DNA of 64,000 bases. It comes from Nectonema munidae (Eukaryota > Nematomorpha > Nectonematoida > Nectonematidae). The notes under the pieces were generated by a model. The model saw only the letters and a list, made by a program, of their open reading frames with translations, was not told the origin of the DNA and did not search any database. Each line of letters begins with the position of its first letter. Within the stretch, counting starts at the first letter, position 1. The translations under genes and the position numbers were made by a program. The stretch spans positions 124,001 through 188,000 of the forward strand of contig JAUIRK010000701.1 in the NCBI GenBank assembly GCA_030549495.1. Reading direction: 5' to 3'. Below, piece by piece: positions 24,157 to 35,525 of the stretch.

Positions 24157-24720
24157 TTAATTAGGGGCATTTATTCTGGAGGCATTTTTACCTACAATCA
24201 TCGAATATACACTAGTTTAATAAAATCCAAAATTGTTAGGGGGTGGAATAGGCTTTTCATTTGAATAATGAAGTAGTCTACCAGGCACATTACAGGAATT
24301 GATGAAAGAATATTTGATTCATAGAGAAAACAAATAACTGAAGGTTGGATAGTTTTATATAAGTGAATGTAGTCTAAAGGCAAAGAGTCTACTAGACAGT
24401 AGACACCCTGCGATGTTTATATGAAAAAATGTGATTGATTCAGGGGCAAGGGTATAAAATGAAGTTATAATTGTTTAAACAAAAAATTAAGATCGCATTC
24501 AATTTACTCAGCATCATTCAAAAATAGTGCTAAATTGATACAAGCTACAAAAAGTAAAATAACTTAACATTTTGCAATGATTTGCCTTTTATAATAACTT
24601 TTAAGGAAAAAAGTATATCAGAAAAAGTTATAGAGCTTCAACAAAAACAAAAAATTTTAGAGCATAACTTAAGTTTTTGAAAACTAATTTGACGCATCCC
24701 CTACAGCATACTCTATGGGT

Positions 24721-24862
24721 GGCATGGCAGGTTGGTTGAGATGATGGACTCAGCACGGAAGCCTCTGGATTCGATTCCTCATCGATACCAATTTGTTCAT
24801 AGTTTGACATAAGCGGTACATCAGTGCTTTGTCAATGAAAATACACCCGCTACACCTTACCT
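24721..24862 (+). repeat. tRNA-derived SINE
   Basis: It has ggttggttgagatgatgg (A-box-like), cctctggattcgattcc (B-box-like), then catagtttgacataagcgg and a tail ending ctacaccttacc. The same order of blocks is seen at 15815-15953 (reverse strand) and 43808-43940. Confidence 0.72.
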
Positions 24863-25089
24863 TTTACTCAAAATTGAAAAATTTGCTACATAATTAACAT
24901 AAGAGAGAAAGGAAACAAAATAAACTAATAAAAAATTTTCACTATTTTAAAATGGAACCGTCTGTTCTCAGAATAATTTCAAAATAATAGGAGGCATAAA
25001 GAATTAGAATTTATTTGATATTTTCAAGTTTTTAGAAACAGCAAAAGCCAACGTTTAAGTAGCCAACCTTTATAATTAAAAAATTATTT

Positions 25090-25449
25090 AAACTAACGGT
25101 CGACAGACATTTCGCCCCCTGACAAATTGTCTCATAGGCTATTAGTTTCATCCATCTTTGCTTATTATATGCGTAAAATTATTAAAAAAATTTATATTCT
25201 TGTTTATTTTATCTATTAAATTATTTCAAATTATTCATTTTATCTCTTAATTTTTTAGAATTGTCCATGAGACAAAATGTCTTATGAAAATAACGGGGCG
25301 AATTGTCTATAAAACAAAATGTCTTATGAAAATAATGGGGTAAATTGTCCATGGGACGAACTGTCTTATGAAAATAATGAGGTGAATTGTCCAAGGAACG
25401 AACTGTCTTATGAAAATAATGGGGCGAAATGTCCGAGGACCAAACTAAC
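25090..25449. mobile_element. MITE of 42-base units, 8-base duplication, GG termini
   Basis: The element 25098-25441 (344 bases) has imperfect 21-base inverted ends, 18 of 21 matching, sharing GGTC at the tip and the core GACATTTCGCCCC. The flanks carry a perfect 8-base duplication AAACTAAC at 25090-25097 and 25442-25449. The right half is four tandem 42-base units (phases 25261, 25303, 25345, 25387, and the terminus at 25429). Each unit repeats a diverged copy of the terminal GGGGCGAAATGTC and a GACaAAaTGTC near-palindrome. It has no ORF. GG termini with an 8-base duplication do not fit hAT; a Merlin-like origin is possible but unproven. Confidence 0.88.
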
Positions 25450-25652
25450 ATAAATCAAAGTATTCGAGAAAAGAAAATTATTGCGTTTTTTTTGAATATT
25501 AAAGTTTTCAAATGTTACAAAATGTAGCAAACGTAGCGATAAAGATTGTGACTTTTGTTGAAAAAAAATTCTTAGCGCGAGTCTAACAATATTCATTGAT
25601 ATAAAATCGTAACGATTGAAAACTATTTTAATTTAACTCTAAATGCAAATTA

Positions 25653-25866
25653 GACAGAAGCAGTGGTGTAGCCAAAAAAAAGTTGATAGAAGGGGTACAA
25701 TTTAAAAACAAAAAACTTGCGCAACATTATTTATACTTTCTTGACCCTTTCATTGGAGAAATTTTCAAAAACTATTATCGCATAAGTTGCATGGGGGCAC
25801 CGTGCGGTACATAGGAGTGTGGGCACGGCCCCTCATGCCCCAGCCTACTACGTCACTTGAGAGAAG
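25653..25866. mobile_element. hAT-like MITE (CAGTGGTGTAGCC end)
   Basis: It starts CAGTGGTGTAGCC at 25661 and ends with cagcctactacgtcactt at 25858. The flanking octamers GACAGAAG and GAGAGAAG match at 7 of 8 positions. A related end lies near 44050-44085 and a related start near 54632. Confidence 0.6.
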
Positions 25867-25981
25867 AAAGCTGAATGAGATAGGAGAGCTTAACAAGAGA
25901 AGAGGGCTTGAATGAAAGAAGAGCTTTAGTGAATGATTGAGTTTTAGCAGAGAAAGCGAAAGAGAAAAACAGAGGAGATAT

Positions 25982-26040
25982 AAAGAGAAATAGAATCACT
26001 GTGACAGACAGAAAGAGAAATAGAATCACTGTGACAGAAG
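25982..26040. repeat. 30-base tandem duplication
   Basis: A 30-base unit beginning aaagagaaatagaatcactg occurs twice head to tail with almost no change. The surrounding 25860-26300 has purine-rich sequence and no gene. Confidence 0.85.
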
Positions 26041-26309
26041 AAGAGAAAATCTAGTGGATCATCAACATGTGTTTGCTCAAAAATACTATAAAGAGGCGAC
26101 ACTGTGATAAACATTGCTTACTTATTGTGTGCATATTGAAGCATTATATTGCTCTCACTCATCGTCTGTAAAATATGTTCGATAGGAATTTCAGAGCAGC
26201 TTGGCATGATGTTTGATTGATTCGAAAATATCTTGAGTATGAAATATTTATTAAAAAAAAATAAAACGTATTATAAAATCTTTTGAAAATTTGTATGAGA
26301 GAAGGAGTT

Positions 26310-27340
26310 TTATTGATTTCATAAAAAAATGAACATCACCATTAAATTCTGCATACTTGAAATGTAAAATAAAAATTTACTTTTTATTTTTTTTAAGAAT
26401 AAAAATATTAATTTTGATATGGGCTGTCATATTTAAATTATTTTGTCAGGTTTGATTAATATTTATAAATTCTATTAAACGTAATTCTCTAATTCAAAAA
26501 ACCGTGCCTGATCCTTTCTTTTTGGGATAAATCAATTTTTTGACATTTTTGATTGATTTTTATAAAAAAATGAATATCACCACTGAATTACGCATTCTTA
26601 AAAATGGGTATATATCTGTAAAAAACTTTATATACTTATTTAGATAAAAAGTTTCTTTTTAAGATGAGCTGTCATATATAAATCAATGCTTTGATAACTT
26701 TAATTGATTTTTATAAAAAATGAATATCACCGCTGAATTCAGCATGCTTGAAAATGGGTGTATATGTGTAAAAAATATTATATAATTATTTAGATAAAAA
26801 GTTTCTTTTTTGAGATGAGCTATCATATGTAAATCACTTTTTTGACAGGTTTGAATGATTTTCATAAAAATGAATATCACCACTGAATTCAGCATATTTG
26901 AAAATGGGTATACATGTGTAAAAAACTTTATATACTTATTTAGATAAAAAGTTCCTTTTTGAGATGAGCTGTAACATTTAGATCAATTTTTTGACAGGTT
27001 TGATTGATTTTCATAAAAAATGAATATCACCACGGAATTCATCATATTTGAAAATGGGTATACATGTTTAAAAAACTTTATATACTTATTTAGATAAAAA
27101 GTTCCTTTTTGAGATAAGCTGTCACATTTAGATCAATTTTTTGACAGGTTTGATTGATAAAAATGAATATCACCATATTTGAAAATGGGTATAAATGAGT
27201 AAAAAACTTTATCTAATTATTTAAATAAAAAGTTCCTTTTTGAGATGAGCTGTCAAATATAAATCAATTTTTTGACAGGTTTGATTGATTTTGATAAAAA
27301 ATAGACATCACCACTGAATTCAGCATAGTTGAAATATATG
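26310..27340. repeat. Satellite-like tandem array, period about 148
   Basis: Six to seven units are aligned by aatgaatatcaccactgaat near 26570, 26720, 26870, 27020 and 27160, with a worn last unit near 27303 and a diverged first unit near 26325. Each unit has gatgagctgtcatatata, a ttgacaggtttgattgatt block and tagataaaaagttcctt. The adjacent units from 26,860 on are the most alike. A G run at about 27,390 follows the array. Confidence 0.85.
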
Positions 27341-27344
27341 TAAC

Positions 27345-29914
27345 ATTAAAAATATTTATAAAAACTTATTAATATCTGAGAAAAATATGGGGGGGGGGGG
27401 CACTTGAGCTGACAAATTTTGCCCAGCACTAATAGGGAAAATAAGACACGAATTCAAAGTTTCGACAAAGAAACTCTTGTCTTAACCGTATCAGTGATTC
27501 CAGATGCTGGCATTTTAACCCAATCGCGTATCAAGAGGTGGTCTGGTTCGGGTGCGCAATTTATTTGTATTAATATATCATCAATAAAAATTTAATCGAG
27601 ATTTTTTGGTTTGCTACCAAAGATCAGTAGAATCCTCTCCCCTTTTCCTTGAGGAATCTTCCTCCCATTCCTCGTATAAGGGAAGGAAAATTTTAGGGGT
27701 ATTGAAAAGGTGGAAGGAGGGGTATGATTATTTTATTGATTTATTTTATAATATATTTTAATGATGTTGTCTGCTAACATAATTTCATATAATCGTAGAT
27801 ATCACAGTAGTGATAGATCAATCTTTAAGGTGAGTGTTTTATGAAGAGTGATTGATTTGCAGAGAATGCATTGTGATACCAACTGTAATAACCAGGGCAA
27901 ACAGAAAATTGAACTAATAAATTTGAAAAATGGACTTTTAAGTCATAAAAAATTGACATTATAAAAGAGAAATCAAATTTAAAAACTCTCTTCTTAGCCA
28001 GCAACTATTTTATGTAAAAATATATTTTGAGTTTAAAAAAAATTTATAATAAAAAACATGTACTAATTAAAAATATTATCACGCTTAAATATCCTATCTT
28101 TTGTCAGCAACAAATTAATTATTTGAACAAAGTTCAAATACATACTCGGGATAATATCTTTCTTTGATTTTCTTGAAATTCATCACTGTTAAAATCAATA
28201 CATAAAAGTATCTTTAGCATTTTTAATTGTAAAGCTTCTACTTGAGATTCTTCAATTACACCATTCAAGTAATACCCTTTTTTTCAATACAAAGATATAA
28301 TTATGAAATTTTATTACTGAAAATCAATATATTAAACTAGAAAATAATCTAATTGCTAAAAAGTATTTTTATTTTTAATTACTTCAAAAATATATATTTA
28401 TTCATTTTTTGTCCTTTTTATCGTCTTCTAGGTGGTGCGCTCCATTGTTTGGGAACCACTATTCTAACGAATGTTTTTTTTGCTTATGAGAGCAAAAAGT
28501 TGAATTTAATGATTTAACAAAAAGCCAACTTCTACTGACTCAATAAAAAATTAACTTTTATTGACTTGATAAAAAAAATGGAATTTTATTGACCTAAAAA
28601 ACTTACAAAAAAAAACAATTACGCTTATCTAAAATTTGTAAAAATTTCTTTTTGAATCTTTTCTTTAATGGGATTCAAAAATTCACGCGTTATTGACTTT
28701 TGATAACCCTAGTAATAACTTCATTCATATCTTTACTTCAAAGCTTGCCTTTCCTGTTTTCATCAGTGGGTTTTCTTCTATTTCTGATAATTCCACGGAG
28801 TAGGTCTTTGGAATAATATTGATTCATCTTGTGTGCTTGTGCCTGTTATTTCTGATTGAGTATTGGAAGAAGCTTAGAACTAAATCGTACCATAAAAATT
28901 CAGGAATCGAATTTACTAAAATGATTTGTTATTATAACTAAGACAGTTAAAAGTTAGTAAAGTCAACCTTTGATTTCTAATAGCACTTATTCTAGAACAC
29001 GTAAATTGTCTTATTTTATAAAGTTTTTGTGTAAGTTATTAGGTCAACTTTTTATTAATAGGTCACCTTTTTTTGTAGAAGTTTGACAAGTTAAAACACA
29101 GAGCCAGTGTTTAACAATTTAAAAATTGCTTTCATATACTGAAGCATTCATCAATCAACTAAAAATGAGACTATTTCATTTTTATAATCTAATCTTTTTA
29201 ACTTTGACTCCTTGATTCTGTCACAAAAATAATAATTTAGAAACATGATCTTCGAATTTTATAATAAAGGATGCATTTGATTTATGTAATAATGTCGATT
29301 TTGGAGATGATGTAAGGTAAGAAATCATTTAAATTCAGAGAAGGGTACAAAATTTGATCATTGTTCACGATAAGCATAATTTGCTTCAACCGTTTTCTGA
29401 ATAAATTTTTTCGTGAAAACGGTATTTTTACAGTCATGCTGCAATGTTTCTTAAATGAAATAAAATAAATAAACTGTCAAAAATCTCGCCCCACTCGTAT
29501 CTCTTTGCTACCCTTTTTATTCCAATTTTTGACATTTATGCCTGTATTATCAAGTTTTGGCCTTTTTGAAGTTATATTTGAAATTTTGGGGGCGCCAAAA
29601 TTTTAATCATGCCCGGGCCGCATTCAAGACAGGCATTAAATTTTTTTCAGTTAGGTTTTCAAAATGGCGTAAAGTTTCAAACAATTTAGCGGTTTACGTC
29701 AAAAATTTTTTTAAAAAAATATTAATTCACATTTTAATATACTCCTATATCTAGCGATATACCCATTATACAATATAATTCTATATCTCAATGCGATCAT
29801 GTTTATTTCAATTCGTGGCTCGGTTTTGGAAATTAAGGTAGAGAAATTGAGTGGAAGTATCAATCATAATTGCCGTTCACAAATAAAAATGGTTTTCTAG
29901 AATATTATTTATAT
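27345..29914. other. AT-rich repeat debris, no gene seen
   Basis: No exon or intact element was found. A likely hAT terminal remnant (ggtggtgcgctccattg, gtttgggaaccactatt) lies near 28,430-28,475. Confidence 0.4.
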
Positions 29915-30100
29915 TTTCATACTACATCGGCCATAGTGATTTCATTTTTGGACTCAATTTCAATTTTTCTCGAAGAACTTTCATTCACATTATATTTAAA
30001 ATATATACTTTTTTTTAAATAGTAAATCGACTACGCTGATATCATTTGTTGACCCATTTTTAGCAATTACTGTTAAAAATTGCGAAAAGTGCTCATCGAA
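29915..30100. repeat. Worn units of the 151-base repeat
   Basis: The phrases tactacatcggccatag and ttcatttttggactcaat recur here, followed by a second worn unit (gtaaatcgactacgctgat). They match the array at 22,780-23,410. Confidence 0.55.
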
Positions 30101-30820
30101 TTAATGTTGTATGCCTGAAGATTATATCAAAAAGAATCTTCCATATTTTAGATAAAATTTATTATTTTTTTTACATTACCATATTTCATTTCAAAACTTT
30201 GTTTTCGCAATTAGGGTGTAAGAATTGTGGAATTATCTATCAAATTTGTCATTTCCGAAAAAAGCAAATTCTGCATATTTAAATCATTATAGCGTACATG
30301 TCGATTTGGACACTTATACCCGATTTTAAGATAGAAATATTTGTCAAAATGCCGATTTCAAATCTTTTACAAATAATATTTTTTCCCCATTTTATATCTC
30401 AGTTATTTTATCAATATTTCAAACTCAAATACCGAGTGTAAACATGGTAAAAAAGATTCAACGCGAGAACACTGAAAAAATGGAAAAGAAGTGCACACTT
30501 GGTGATTGTACTCACAACAAAGATGAACAAGATTTGTTGCAACATATGGTAAGGCTGCTAAAAAGCGCGTTTCGCTTAACGAATATAGAGAAATTGTTGA
30601 ATAAACGCAATGCAACTGTATTTACTTTTGTTATAAAAAAAGTGATATGACAGATCATATTCTCTCTATATACCAAACTGTGCTCTTCCTGTATTTTGAT
30701 AAGCTTTGTTGAAAATAAGAACCATAAACTTGGGTATTATATAAAACTTAGTGAATATTCAATTTCTAATAAAATTTTATTGATATATTTATGATGGATA
30801 TAGCTTATAAACACTGTATA

Positions 30821-31636
30821 TAGAGTGAAACTTCGATATCTCGAACATGTGATATCTCGAAGTTCTTTTATGGTACAAACTTTTTTCCCTATACATTACA
30901 TGTAAGTAAGTTTGGATATCTCGAACTCTGATATCTTGAATAACCCGGATATCTCGAAGTATTTAATTGTTACAAGCATCAAATTTACTATGTTTATCTC
31001 AAACTTTTTACATACGTAAATAATCATTTACAACAAAACACCGAATAATAAAAAATAAATGTTCTCTAGCAATATTGCAGCAATACATCAGGGACCCTTT
31101 CCCTCTCCCCTTCACCTAATGTTTTCCTAGGGGGCAAAAACGCATTTTGATCCTCTCCCCAATAAATTTCAGTGCTTAAAATTTTATTTATGCAACAAGT
31201 GTTGCCATATTTTTTCTTCAATAAATTAAGTTTGTAATGAAAATCTTAATGAAAGTAAAATATGTCAACATCATCAGAGCTGCTTAGAGAAGTGATGTAA
31301 AACTTGGCCTACGATGTGTGATGATCATGGATTTTCATAGTTTTTTATGCCTTCATCAAATCATCTACCATTTTTTGGACTTTCTGTCTCTTTGAGTCCG
31401 ACTTACTGACATTGATTTAAAATAAAATGCACTTTAAAAAGATATCAGGATCTGTTTATTTTAGCAGAGTTACTTTAGATCTAACAAGCAGACAAAAAAC
31501 ATACCGGTCGATACTTATTTTTCAAAAAATGGACTTGATAATAGTTTTTCTTGATATTTTGGATATCTCGAACACCTGGATATCTCGAAGTTTTTGTTTG
31601 GTCCCTTCAAATTCGAGATAACGAGGTTTTACTGTA
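30821..31636. mobile_element. pogo/Tigger-type non-autonomous element
   Basis: The element 30823-31634 is bounded by TA on both sides. Its ends are GAGTGAAACTTCGATATCTCG on the left (first 20 bases) and CAGTAAAACCTCGTTATCTC on the right (reverse complement). The motif GATATCTCGAA and close variants occur about seven times, clustered at both ends. No transposase was found inside. The TA duplication and the CAGT tip fit the Tc1/mariner-pogo group. Confidence 0.75.
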
Positions 31637-32192
31637 CATACATAAGACACACATTTTGCAGAACAATACTAATACGATTGTAAACAATAAGATAGCGCAA
31701 CATAAAAATGCCAATTTTCTATGCAAAAAGCTGGAAAATCCCCCAATATAAAGACTCTAAAAAGTTGGCAAGTAAGCTCTTAGTACATCGAGGTCACACT
31801 GATGTTCAAAGGGTTCATGTTTATTTAAAGTAATTGCTACTAACCTCGTTTGCGTTCTTTTTCAATGAAGTTTTAAATATTTAGAGCAGATGATTTTCAT
31901 TTCTTGGAACACCAGTGTCACAAGGGAATTCAAACGGTTAACACACTCAGTCAAAACAAAATTCATTTCAATGATTTCTACCATTCTTCTTTGTGCCAAT
32001 TGCAAGCATGTGATCAAAGAGTGTTGACAAGTCATTATGCTATTTTTAACAAAATGTGCTATTTACGTTATCTCAAAAGTTATCCCCTTAGTTTTAGTGT
32101 TGATGTTTCACTTTTCGCTCTACTCTTGAAGCAAACTTAAAAAAGCAGAAAAAAAGAATGAGGAATAATAAGAGTGCTCTTGTGACGCGTAC

Positions 32193-32198
32193 TTTATT
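32193..32198 (-). terminator. AATAAA polyadenylation signal
   Basis: AATAAA on the - strand lies about 65 bases past the TGA of the glycine-rich reading frame. It supports that frame being the transcribed one. Confidence 0.5.
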
Positions 32199-32259
32199 AT
32201 TCACAAATAATTATTAATAGGAGGGACTTTTTTGCGCGTATATTCGTCTGCCTTTTGCT

Positions 32260-32801
32260 TCAGCCTTTCACGTCACCTCCTCCAAAGCCACCACCACCCC
32301 CACCTTGGCTCACATCTCCTCCACCAAAGCCACCACCACCACCACCCTGGCTCACATCTCCTCCGCCAAAGCTACCACCACCACCACCCTGGCTCACATC
32401 TCCTCCACCAAAGCCACCACCACCACCACCCTGGCTTATATCCCCTCCACCAAAGCCACCACCACCACCACCCTGGCTTATATCTCCTCCACCAAAGCCA
32501 CCACCACCACCGCCGGTTTGAGACTGATCGCCTCCTCCAAAGCCACCACCACCACCACCACTTTGGCCGTTTATCGCACCGCCTCCAACATCGCCACCAC
32601 CCCAACCTCCACCACCACCACCTTGACCTCCTTTACTACCCCCAATTGCTAGTGTATTAATTAAAGTAGTCTGCAAATGGAAAAGACAAGAAGATGAAAT
32701 CAGCTATTACTCGTTGTGCCTTTTCAAAATTTTGCTAATTATATATGCATACGCACCTTTTCTTTCGCTTCCCTTCTATCTAGACAAGGCATCCTTGCCA
32801 T
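32260..32801 (-). CDS. Glycine-rich repeat protein, two-exon model
   Basis: The main exon 32260-32670 encodes TTLINTLAIGGSKGGQ and then a glycine-rich domain made of 14-residue (42-base) units of the form GGGGGGFGGGDVSQ, repeated about six times with Ile/Val and Ser/Phe changes, ending DVKG and TGA. The acceptor TTTCCATTTGCAG precedes it. A candidate first exon 32757-32801 gives MARMPCLDRREAKEK and an AAG/GTGCGT donor in matching phase, total 151 residues, but no signal peptide is seen. Glycine-rich repeat proteins of this type are often structural or secreted in arthropods; function is unknown here. The opposite strand is also open as a proline-rich frame. The downstream AATAAA favours the - strand. 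Confidence 0.55.
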
Positions 32802-33818
32802 ACGTGGCTAGCATTACCGTATAGACGAGGCGCAACTCTGGCACTCTGCAAAAGCTTCCTAACTTGATGAATTGTATTCATATTTAAGTTTCCATTTTTT
32901 TAAATCAGGTATCGTATACGAGCAGTAAGAATCTTATCTCACACTACAATTAAATTTGATACGCCAGTTTTCTCAAACTAGTCCTTCAGATCGTTTTTTG
33001 TTTTGAATCTAATTCTCTTTCTTTCAATTTCAAACACTGTAAAAAGATATGCAAAAGTGATATTTTTTGTATAATTCATGGATTCCACCAAGGTTAAAAC
33101 GTTTAGAAACGCTCCTATTGGCTGAAAGAAGATCAAATCAGGTGACTTATTTTGTCATTTCATGATTTTTGTTTTAAGATTTGAGATAAATAGCTTTTAT
33201 TTATGTAGTGTATTTATTCTTGACACAATCACCTTCATAGGCTTTAACTTTAACGTCCTATCTCTCATTCACCTTATTCAGATTTATTTAAATACTACTC
33301 ATAATTCTAAAACTAATTAATTAAAAAAAATCACAGTATAACAATAAAAATTTGGCAAAAATTACTCTAACTTTTTTTAGACTTATTTTGTTAAGGAATT
33401 TAAAAATGGCTTTAAATTTTTTCGATTTTGTTGAAATTATATGTTATCACAGCAAAATGCCCCACATAATTTTTAGCTCCAAACATAAAAATCAAAAACA
33501 AAAAAAAAAATTGAAAATGTAAATACAAAATGGTCATTTATCTAAAATAAAACTTAATTTCAGTTGAAAAAATTAACTAAACCTTTTGTTAATAGAAAAA
33601 TTGAATTTGAAAGTGTGGGTCAGCAAGTCATCCCAGCCCGATCACGTATGGTTTTGTTGCAAAATGGTACGCTATATTGTTAAAATTTTTAAATAAAAAC
33701 AATTTTCATGTATATTATATTTAATATATATATTTTTCAGATACTATAAAATAATAAAACAATTTTATAATGTCAAGAAGAAATTGTAAAAATAAATTGT
33801 AATGTAATAATCTCTTGA
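32802..33818. other. Flank of the glycine-rich gene
   Basis: A possible acceptor GCTTTTGCAG lies about 70 bases upstream of the proposed ATG, so an earlier noncoding exon is possible. Otherwise no feature is seen. Confidence 0.35.
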
Positions 33819-34985
33819 TTATCCTAACCTCAAATATGCTATGCCATCAATTGACATTCCCCTTCCTACATCTCCTTCAAAAACACAAGATCTTAGTCCA
33901 GAAAGTTCTAATGAAAATGATGTTGATTCTGATGTTTCATTTGAGTCTTTTGATACATTAGAAAAACCAAAGCCTTTAAACAACTTGGAGTAAAATGATT
34001 TGGTAAGAGATTTGGTTTTATCAAAGCAACAAAGTACTTCAAGACTTAGGAAAAAAATGGCATTAAGGTTGCAAGTTTCAGAACGCGTTCTAACAGTTTA
34101 AAACAAATTTTTTAAATAGAAAAAAGCTTGTGTTTCTGCAAAAATATTCAAGGTCTATTCGATAATCTCGATATCATATTTAATTCAAAAGATTTGAAGA
34201 TTATTCTTTATTGATGCGTCTAAAAACAGTACAAAAGCATTTCTTCCTCATATTGCGATCAGTCTTCCATTAGTACCTATTGCACGTTCAGTAAAAACAA
34301 AAGAAACTATCTTTCATGTAAAAAAAAATTAATCATAATAAACACACATGGCTTGTTTGTGCCGACTTGAAAGTGATTTCAATATTAAATGCACTGCAAA
34401 CTGGTTATTCAAACCTCTGAAAATGGGATAGCAGAGAATCCATGGAATTCGTTCAACACGGCCCTTGCGTGAGGTAATGACACCGGCAATGAACAAAGTT
34501 ATTCAACAACCTTTTCGTTGAAAAAGAAAGCAATTTGCTGCTACCATGGTGACTTGGGAAGTATCTCAGTATCTGAAAACCAAGTTTCCTGAATTGAGGG
34601 ATGCAGAAATAAAGGAAGGAAGCTTTTTATTGATGAGGATTATTTTGAATCACTAATGAATCAATTATAATGAGAAGCTTGGCAAAGTTTTAAAGTTGTT
34701 TGAAAAGAAAAACTTGATACACAGAAGAATAAAAATTGCGAAACTTTTGTAAAGCATTTAATCAAATCCTATCATATGCTTGGGTGCAATATGTCACCAA
34801 AAGTTCATTTTTTGCATCGCCATCTTGATATTTTTGCATTATAAACGCTTCAGATGTTAGTGACCGATGTGGAGAAAGATTTTATACAGATATAGGCAAA
34901 ATAGAAGACAGACAGATACGAAGCAAAAAGAAGTTCTGCATGGTATTAGCCCAATGAAAGCAATGCCCAACACAAAAGGAAAAAA
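33819..34985 (+). pseudogene. DDE-like zinc-finger transposon ORF, decayed copy D
   Basis: It is recognisable in order: YPNLKYAMPSIDIPLP linker, NDLVRDLVLSKQQ (matching the DLDLSKEKSE block of copy C), FFIDASKNSTKAFLPH (the LFIDGS block), WLFKPLKMG, TRPLREVMTPAMNK, KFPELRDAEIKEG, and a GERFHQ relative (GERFYTDI in one frame). Stops and frameshifts are frequent and the Cys-x-x-Cys segment is lost. It is the most degraded of the four copies. The zinc-finger N-terminus was not identified upstream. Confidence 0.65.
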
Positions 34986-35331
34986 AATGCGATTCCAAAA
35001 ATTTTTATCAAATTTTCTGCAAGTGTGACATTCACAAATTAATAAAAACTTTTCTACTTTTTATTTATCATCGCATGTTACAGTAGGCCAAGAATTTTTT
35101 AGTGAATAAATGAAGATATATATTTTATTCGTTCGCAAAAAATAGAGGGTGATATAAAGATTTGAATTGAAGATGTGCGTTTATTTTCTACGTTTACCAT
35201 ATGATTTTGCTTGCGTAATAAAAAGAATGAAATTTTGTTGTACAGTGCAATTTTTGCTCAAACTCACAATACTTATGTTATGGCAATGATGTATACGAGA
35301 ATTAGGACTCTTTTTGAATGAACTATTTTAG

Positions 35332-35422
35332 GTTCGATATCTCAAGGTCCCTTGGATTCGATACAGCATCAAGTGTGCCTTCTTGATTAAAACACGTTAC
35401 CCTACTACCTCTTTGCCTTACC
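35332..35422 (+). repeat. Partial SINE
   Basis: It has gatatctcaaggtccc, ttggattcgatacagc and gccttcttgattaaaacac, matching the middle and tail of the SINE at 15815-15953. The head is missing. Confidence 0.5.
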
Positions 35423-35525
35423 TATTTGAGGAGCAGAAATCTTAATAGATGGTCTGTATTCTTTTTCCATTGAATTTTTCATTTCTTCGGACACTGGTCT
35501 CGCACTCTCAAAAGGTGGAACAGCC
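35422..35525 (-). other. Possible exon with strong donor
   Basis: The - strand has an open stretch reading SAVPPFESARPVSEEMKNSM and on to SIKISAPQI, ending at a consensus donor ATAG/GTAAGG at 35422. No good acceptor or matching next exon was found, and a SINE tail abuts the donor. It could be an exon of the gene driven by the promoter near 38.9 kb, or chance. No family is recognised. Confidence 0.25.

Noticed and set aside
25261-25441. CRISPR-like array of direct repeats
   Set aside because: The units are head-to-tail 42-base repeats without unique spacers, inside a transposon in animal DNA.
32255-32521. Proline-rich frame PPPKPPPPPPWLTS on the + strand
   Set aside because: It is the complement of the glycine-rich repeat. 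The acceptor and the poly(A) signal lie on the other strand.
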